DNA from: Herminiimonas sp.
GTDB taxonomy: Bacteria; Pseudomonadota; Gammaproteobacteria; Burkholderiales; Burkholderiaceae
NCBI GenBank assembly: GCA_014377155.1
Contig: JACMQD010000051.1
Location: 1-11,736, forward strand
Reading direction: 5' to 3'
DNA: 11,736 nt
Shown: positions 7,873 to 11,736 of the stretch, piece after piece
How the letters are laid out: each line of letters opens with the position of its first letter
How positions within the stretch are numbered: position 1 is the stretch's first letter
Position numbers and translations under genes: made by a program
The notes under the pieces: generated by a model
What the model saw: the letters and a program-made list of their open reading frames with translations, nothing else
Databases searched by the model: none
What the model was told of the DNA's origin: nothing

Positions 7873-9861
7873 TTAGAACCTGGCCCTCACGCCCACCATT
7901 AATGTGCGTCCCGGTAGCGGGGAAACCGCCTTCAGTAGCGAAGTCGACAGCCGGATGTCCTGATTCAGGAGATTTTTTGCGACTGCGAAATAAGTCAGAT
8001 CCGTTTCCCCGTATATCTGGGTGTAGCCGACGTTGGCATCCCATTGGGTGTAAGACCGTGTTTCACTTGTTTCGAAGGTCGCAAGCCGGTCCTGTTTCAG
8101 AGCATGGATCAACGACGTGCCTGCCCGGAGCGGGCCTCGTTTGTAGCCGAAGTCGGCGCCAAATCGCGTTGCCGGCTGCAAGGGCAAGCTTCCAACGTTG
8201 TCCAGCGTCCCACGAGACATGTCGGCAAATCCGCGCGCGGAGGCGCCTTCACCGCGCTGGTTGTACGAAACCTCAGCTTCGGCACCCCGAATCGTGGCAT
8301 ATCCCTGACTGAAAATCCGCTCACGGTACTCACCGCCGGGGTTTCCATCGGCGTCGACAGTATTGCCCGCCACTTGCCCGAACACGAAATTCTTGGCCCG
8401 ATTATTGAAGACGTTGCCTTTCCAACGAATCAGACCAGCGGTTTTCTGAAGGCTCAGCTCAATGTTGTGCGAGGTTTCCTTCGCAAATGCGGGATTTCCA
8501 ATATCAAACGTACCAGTGGCGTCGTGCGGGCCCCCGGAATACAGCTCGTCGGCCGCCGGCGCACGTTGCGCAACGGACGCTGTCGCACCAAAACCGTAGC
8601 CGGGCATGAAGGTCCACAGTCCCCCCGCGGAATAGGACAGAAGGTGGAAGTCACGGTCCCGGCCCGTAACCGGATGCCGTTTGACAGTCTCCAAACGCAC
8701 GCCGGCATTCGCGTGCACGGGCCCAAAGTCGTGTTCTTCTACCAGGAAGGCGGCGGCCGACGTCGACTTGGTGACTGGCACCGTATCTGGCCCGCCAGTG
8801 CCCGCATTCAATGCCGAAAAATTGGTGTTCTCCATCTGGATGCCGAACGTACCGTGCCATCCTGCGATCGGCTTATGCGTCAGCTCCCAGCGGGATTCGA
8901 GCGAGCGATTCTTGAAGTTAGTTTGCGGCACGTCACTGAGATCGAGCTCGCTGTGCTTGTAGTCGGTATAGCCGAGCTTGAATTTAAATGTTTCGAAAGC
9001 CAGTGCCGGACTATTGACCAGGGCGTCGATGTCGTAGCGCCTCTGGGACTGGTCGATCTGCGACCCAGCGACCGTCGGAATGCCATACTTGTTGTTCATG
9101 TTGGCGACCGATGCGCCAACATGTCCCCAGCTCTGAATATAGGATGCGCCGACCCCGACACTGTTCTCATGCGTAAACGACAGCGGCAGCCGCCCATATG
9201 TCGAGGTTGGGTCGTCCAGAATCCGATAACCCGGAATTTTGTAATCTTCTGCGCGGCGAGAATTGGCGTCGACATGAAAGCCGATCGGTCCAGCAGAGGC
9301 ATCGACAGATGCTGACGCACTCTTCGAGCGGTCACCGGTGCCGTATCGTGCTTCTACTTCCCCGGTCGGTTTTTGCTCCAATGCTGTGGGAATGCGGTCA
9401 TTGACGACATTGACTAGACCGCCGATGGCGCCTGATCCGTAGAGCAACGCCGCAGGCCCGCGCAGGATCTCGATTTGCCGTGCGGTCGATGATTCCGTGG
9501 CGACCGCGTGGTCGTTGGACAGGCCGGAAACGTCCGAGACACTCATGCCGTTCTGAAGAATTTTTACGCGGGAGCCTTCCAGGCCACGAATAATGGGTCT
9601 GGAAGCACCGGCGCCGAAGCCAGAGGTCGATACCCCCAATTCATGTGATAGCGTCTCTCCTAGCGAGCTCGCTTGTTTGTTCCGAAGCTCGTCGCCTGAC
9701 AAGACTTTGGCAGGGGTCAGGATCTGGTCGCCCTCGTCCTTGCCAAATGGGGTTGACGTGACCGTGACAGTCGGCAGAACTGTGCCGACGGTTTGAGCAT
9801 GGGAAAGTGATGCAAGTGCGGACAGGACCGCGCTTGCCAATAGCGTGCGTTGGACGTGCAT
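7873..9861 (-). CDS. TonB-dependent outer-membrane receptor, ZnuD-like (probable metal uptake)
   Basis: Outer-membrane receptor of 662 residues that should import a ligand using TonB energy. A signal peptide ends at about residue 22 (SHA/Q). A TonB-box-like TVTVTS segment follows, then a plug domain with the characteristic RPIIRGLEGSRVKILQNG and EILRGPAALLYGSGAIGGLVNVV stretches, and a beta barrel ending in the terminal aromatic RARF. The plug pattern (GVSTSGFGAGASRPIIRG, then SDVSGLSNDHA) and the C-terminal NLLNQDIR followed by LPGRT resemble neisserial ZnuD, a zinc receptor. I infer a metal ligand, zinc first, but there is no His-rich loop and other metals or chelates are possible. The start at 9861 is fixed by GAGGAA five bases upstream and by the signal peptide; the frame stays open to 10008 without good reason. 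The 9939-10289 gene lies 77 bases upstream on the same strand. Confidence 0.9.
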   Translation of the reverse strand: MHVQRTLLASAVLSALASLSHAQTVGTVLPTVTVTSTPFGKDEGDQILTPAKVLSGDELRNKQASSLGETLSHELGVSTSGFGAGASRPIIRGLEGSRVKILQNGMSVSDVSGLSNDHAVATESSTARQIEILRGPAALLYGSGAIGGLVNVVNDRIPTALEQKPTGEVEARYGTGDRSKSASASVDASAGPIGFHVDANSRRAEDYKIPGYRILDDPTSTYGRLPLSFTHENSVGVGASYIQSWGHVGASVANMNNKYGIPTVAGSQIDQSQRRYDIDALVNSPALAFETFKFKLGYTDYKHSELDLSDVPQTNFKNRSLESRWELTHKPIAGWHGTFGIQMENTNFSALNAGTGGPDTVPVTKSTSAAAFLVEEHDFGPVHANAGVRLETVKRHPVTGRDRDFHLLSYSAGGLWTFMPGYGFGATASVAQRAPAADELYSGGPHDATGTFDIGNPAFAKETSHNIELSLQKTAGLIRWKGNVFNNRAKNFVFGQVAGNTVDADGNPGGEYRERIFSQGYATIRGAEAEVSYNQRGEGASARGFADMSRGTLDNVGSLPLQPATRFGADFGYKRGPLRAGTSLIHALKQDRLATFETSETRSYTQWDANVGYTQIYGETDLTYFAVAKNLLNQDIRLSTSLLKAVSPLPGRTLMVGVRARF

Positions 9862-9866
9862 GAGGA

Positions 9867-9872
9867 TTCCTC
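9867..9872 (-). promoter_or_regulatory. Ribosome binding site of the TonB-dependent receptor
   Basis: GAGGAA on the minus strand, five bases before the ATG at 9861. It selects this start over the upstream ATG at 10008, whose extension would put about 49 residues before the signal peptide. Confidence 0.7.
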
Positions 9873-9938
9873 GGAAATGAGAAGCAAGCAGCCGGTTGCC
9901 AAGAGCAAGGGGCCATCGAGTGCTACGACGAAGAAAAG

Positions 9939-10289
9939 TCAGGCAGGTGGCGCGCGCGAGGAAAAGTGCGAAATATGTGGTGCCTGCCAGGAAGCGAAAG
10001 CGACCCACAAAGCAAGCACATGCGTATTTGGTACGATTGCAAAGGGAAGACAGGGACCAGTCAGCGCTGAGCCCACTGCGGCAGCGTCAAAAGCGGCGCA
10101 AGAGTGATTGACTTGGTCGCTCCAGTTTGAAGGAAAGGTCCGGGCAGACTCGGTGCTGACCGACTGGTTTGTTGACCATCCTTTAAAGTGAGCAATCCGA
10201 TGCACGACTCCCATCCATTGCGCAGCAAGAAGCGCTACGATCAGGAAGATCGCGAGGTGCTTGTGCTTGGAGGGAAGGGTCGAATGCAT
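9939..10289 (-). CDS. Small membrane or exported protein of unknown function, upstream of the receptor
   Basis: A 116-residue protein I cannot assign to a named function. A basic His/Lys start is followed by a hydrophobic segment (about 11-28) and then HRIAH (30-34). A polar middle leads to HSCAAFDAAAVG (62-73), a second hydrophobic stretch (about 80-100) and a SRAPP ending. This pattern (signal anchor, HRxxH, C-A-x-D-A, SRAPP tail) recalls small uncharacterised proteobacterial proteins of the DUF2946-like kind found near metal-linked TonB receptors; that is from memory and unverified. The His and Cys residues could bind metal. It probably shares a transcript with the receptor 77 bases downstream. 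The frame is open to 10457, but the ATG at 10289 places the hydrophobic segment correctly and lies just after a candidate promoter. The Shine-Dalgarno match is weak. Confidence 0.65.
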   Translation of the reverse strand: MHSTLPSKHKHLAIFLIVALLAAQWMGVVHRIAHFKGWSTNQSVSTESARTFPSNWSDQVNHSCAAFDAAAVGSALTGPCLPFAIVPNTHVLALWVAFASWQAPHISHFSSRAPPA

Positions 10290-10318
10290 GCTCGAAAGAC
10301 ATTGATGTACAAACAGTG

Positions 10319-10348
10319 AGTATAGGCGATGGCCGGGCGGCATGACAT
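10319..10348 (-). promoter_or_regulatory. Candidate promoter of the small-protein/receptor unit
   Basis: On the minus strand a good -10 (TATACT, 10319-10324) lies 18 bases from a fair -35 (ATGTCA, 10343-10348). This would start transcription near 10312, giving a leader of about 23 bases before the ATG at 10289. An inverted repeat overlaps the -35 box. Confidence 0.4.
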
Positions 10349-10362
10349 TCCATCGCATGCCG
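10338..10362. repeat. Operator-like inverted repeat overlapping the -35 box
   Basis: CGGCATG (10338-10344) and CATGCCG (10356-10362) form a perfect 7-bp inverted repeat with 11 bases between the arms, so arm centres are 18 bp apart. It covers the proposed -35 of the receptor unit, a typical place for a repressor site. I do not recognise it as a Zur or Fur box. Confidence 0.4.
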
Positions 10363-10791
10363 AGCGCATGTATTACGCGGGCTACCTGGCAATTTTCTGA
10401 GTAACCGCATGCGTTTTCATGGCTCGGCAATATTTTCGAAACAAGCGGCTGCATCACCGCACAGGCCGATCATCGGAAAAGCCGAGAGTACGAAGGCGCA
10501 AACCGAAACGGAAATCTTCACGGTAAATGTCTTGCAAACCTCCACTCATTGAACATAATGGCTGATCATCGATTGTTGCCATAAATACAATAAACTGTCT
10601 TATAAACCACCGTTTTTTGAAGATATGATCGTTCCAATTTTTTCGGAACAGCCGGAAAAACAACGATTTTCGTCTCCTTCCTACCTGACCCCAACATATC
10701 CTTTGCTTGCTTCTCTACAATTGCTTCATTTGCCAGAGAACTTCTGCAGCTCAACTCACAACGATCGGTTTTTTTAAGGCGAGCTGGCACC
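10363..10791. other. AT-rich intergenic region between divergent genes
   Basis: No convincing gene. From about 10540 the DNA becomes AT-rich (10561-10620 is about one third GC). Plus-strand promoter-like elements exist: TTGCCA (10576-10581) with TATAAA (10601-10606) at a long 19-base spacing, and a lone TACAAT (10716-10721). Either could serve the gene at 10792. A short imperfect repeat around 10630-10665 (GTTCC/GGAAC and TTTTTTCGG/CCGGAAAAA) could form hairpins. Short minus-strand frames here have no recognisable protein features. Confidence 0.5.
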
Positions 10792-11736
10792 ATGCCCTAC
10801 ACGAATCAAAGCAATTATGTGAAGTTCAGACGTCGACTAATCGTTGGTTTTTGTCTTTTAGTGTCTCTTTTGATACTTTCCTTATCCTGGAAAATATATA
10901 CCTCGTACGAAAACGATCGAAACACTGCCAGGTCGCAGACCAAGAATTTTGTTCAGGCAATGAGTGCGCACGTCGTGGGCGCGCTTCAGGTCATCGACCT
11001 TTCGCTGGCTAACGCTGCAGAGGCAATAAAAGGGCTTAACGTTGATTCGGCACCGTCGCCAGAAGTGATCAAGCAACTTCTTTTGACATCGGGTCGCATG
11101 TCGGACGCCAACTACTGGGTGATTTTCATTGATGCGCAGGGACGTGGCGTTGCCGCCTCGAACAACTTGCCGATCAATGGCGTCTCCTATGCTGACCGTC
11201 CATATTTTTCGACCCACTTGCACAGTGCCGATAGCGGTCTATTTATTGGTGCCCCTGAAATAGGCAGAGTGTCAAAGCGACGCATTTTCTTCTTGAGCCG
11301 CCGCGTGACCTCCGTGACAGGAAAATTTCTCGGTGTCGTCGCCGCACCTGTGGACGCGAGCGCCTTTGCGACCGTCTTTACCAACGCTCTATTTCAACCC
11401 TCGCTTTCCATCACGCTTGTACATGCGGATGGAAAAATTATCGCGCGCGCGCCAAAGTTCGATGAATCGTTTGCCGCGAACCTGGCGGGGTCATCACTTT
11501 TTCAACAAATGCGTACTGCACCAAGCGGCACGTACGAAGCAAAGAGTGTAGTGGACGGCGATTCGCGTATTTATTCCTACAAAACCATTGAAAACATGCC
11601 TCTTGTTATATCAGTTGGCATGGCAAGCCAATCCTGGACCGAGGGCCTGATCGACGACATGCTGGTAGCAACGATCGGCTTGGCCGTGATCCTCGCGGTC
11701 CTTTTTTTCAGTGGGAATTTTGCGTTAAACAGTTAC
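10792..11736 (+). CDS. Membrane-anchored dCache sensor protein, N-terminal part (cut by window end)
   Basis: Open from the ATG at 10792 to the window edge, 315 residues with no stop. A first membrane helix (about 16-34) is preceded by basic KFRRR. A periplasmic region of about 250 residues has the look of a double-Cache (dCache_1) domain: YWVIFIDAQGRGVAAS, then the YADRPYF motif at 133-139, LSRRVTSVTGKFLGVV (169-183), and a second lobe with VHADGKIIARAP (210-221). A second membrane helix (about 290-310) ends the visible part. Such proteins sense small ligands outside the membrane and pass the signal to a GGDEF/EAL, histidine kinase or chemotaxis domain; which one applies here cannot be seen. 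The Shine-Dalgarno sequence is weak (AAGGCGAG upstream). It is transcribed divergently from the receptor unit and is visibly poorer in GC at its 5' end than the aminopeptidase gene. Confidence 0.85.
   Translation, partial: MPYTNQSNYVKFRRRLIVGFCLLVSLLILSLSWKIYTSYENDRNTARSQTKNFVQAMSAHVVGALQVIDLSLANAAEAIKGLNVDSAPSPEVIKQLLLTSGRMSDANYWVIFIDAQGRGVAASNNLPINGVSYADRPYFSTHLHSADSGLFIGAPEIGRVSKRRIFFLSRRVTSVTGKFLGVVAAPVDASAFATVFTNALFQPSLSITLVHADGKIIARAPKFDESFAANLAGSSLFQQMRTAPSGTYEAKSVVDGDSRIYSYKTIENMPLVISVGMASQSWTEGLIDDMLVATIGLAVILAVLFFSGNFALNSY

Noticed and set aside
8044..9315. 423-residue open frame on the plus strand
   Set aside because: It is antisense to the TonB-dependent receptor and has no recognisable motif or ribosome site.
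9862..10008. N-terminal extension of the TonB receptor to 10008
   Set aside because: It would overlap the small upstream gene and bury the signal peptide; a good ribosome site supports 9861.
10454..10793. Short minus-strand frames of 69 and 75 residues
   Set aside because: They overlap each other in an AT-rich region, have no motifs or clear ribosome sites, and cover the probable promoter of the plus-strand sensor gene.

Overview
The window looks like a chromosomal segment of a betaproteobacterium, most likely Burkholderiales and possibly Oxalobacteraceae. This rests on protein style (a long secreted M1 aminopeptidase, a ZnuD-like TonB receptor, a dCache sensor), overall high GC and gene organisation. 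No rRNA or other taxonomic marker is present, so the placement is inference. No tRNA, rRNA or CRISPR array was seen.

Layout: (1) 14-2677, minus strand: a complete exported M1-family zinc aminopeptidase. (2) 2678-3412: about 0.7 kb without an intact gene. It holds a decayed, frameshifted IS5-family transposase fragment (plus strand, about 2907-3211) and an inverted repeat just past the end of the next gene. (3) 3413-7703, minus strand: a tightly overlapping three-gene operon, transcribed as kdpD-like short sensor kinase, kdpE response regulator, then kup K+ transporter. The junctions are ATGA and TGATG overlaps. (4) 7704-7872: the control region of that operon. It carries two tandem pairs of TTTAC-type half-sites spaced exactly 11 bp apart, resembling the KdpE operator format. 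(5) 7873-9861, minus strand: a TonB-dependent outer-membrane receptor of the ZnuD-like type. It is preceded at 9939-10289 by a small membrane or exported protein with conserved-looking His/Cys motifs, probably in the same transcription unit. (6) 10290-10791: a partly AT-rich intergenic region with a candidate promoter and operator-like inverted repeat for the receptor unit. (7) 10792 to the window end, plus strand: the N-terminal 315 residues of a membrane-anchored dCache sensor protein whose output domain lies outside the window.

The most interesting unit is the kdpD-kdpE-kup operon. KdpDE normally controls the KdpFABC pump, but here the pair is joined to the constitutive-type uptake system Kup. 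The kinase lacks the large cytoplasmic N-terminal KdpD/USP sensor region. With the 11-bp-phased repeats in front of it, the simplest reading is a self-contained, autoregulated K+ uptake module in which a Kdp-type two-component system drives Kup. The receptor plus small-protein pair is a second module, probably for metal uptake (zinc is the best guess).
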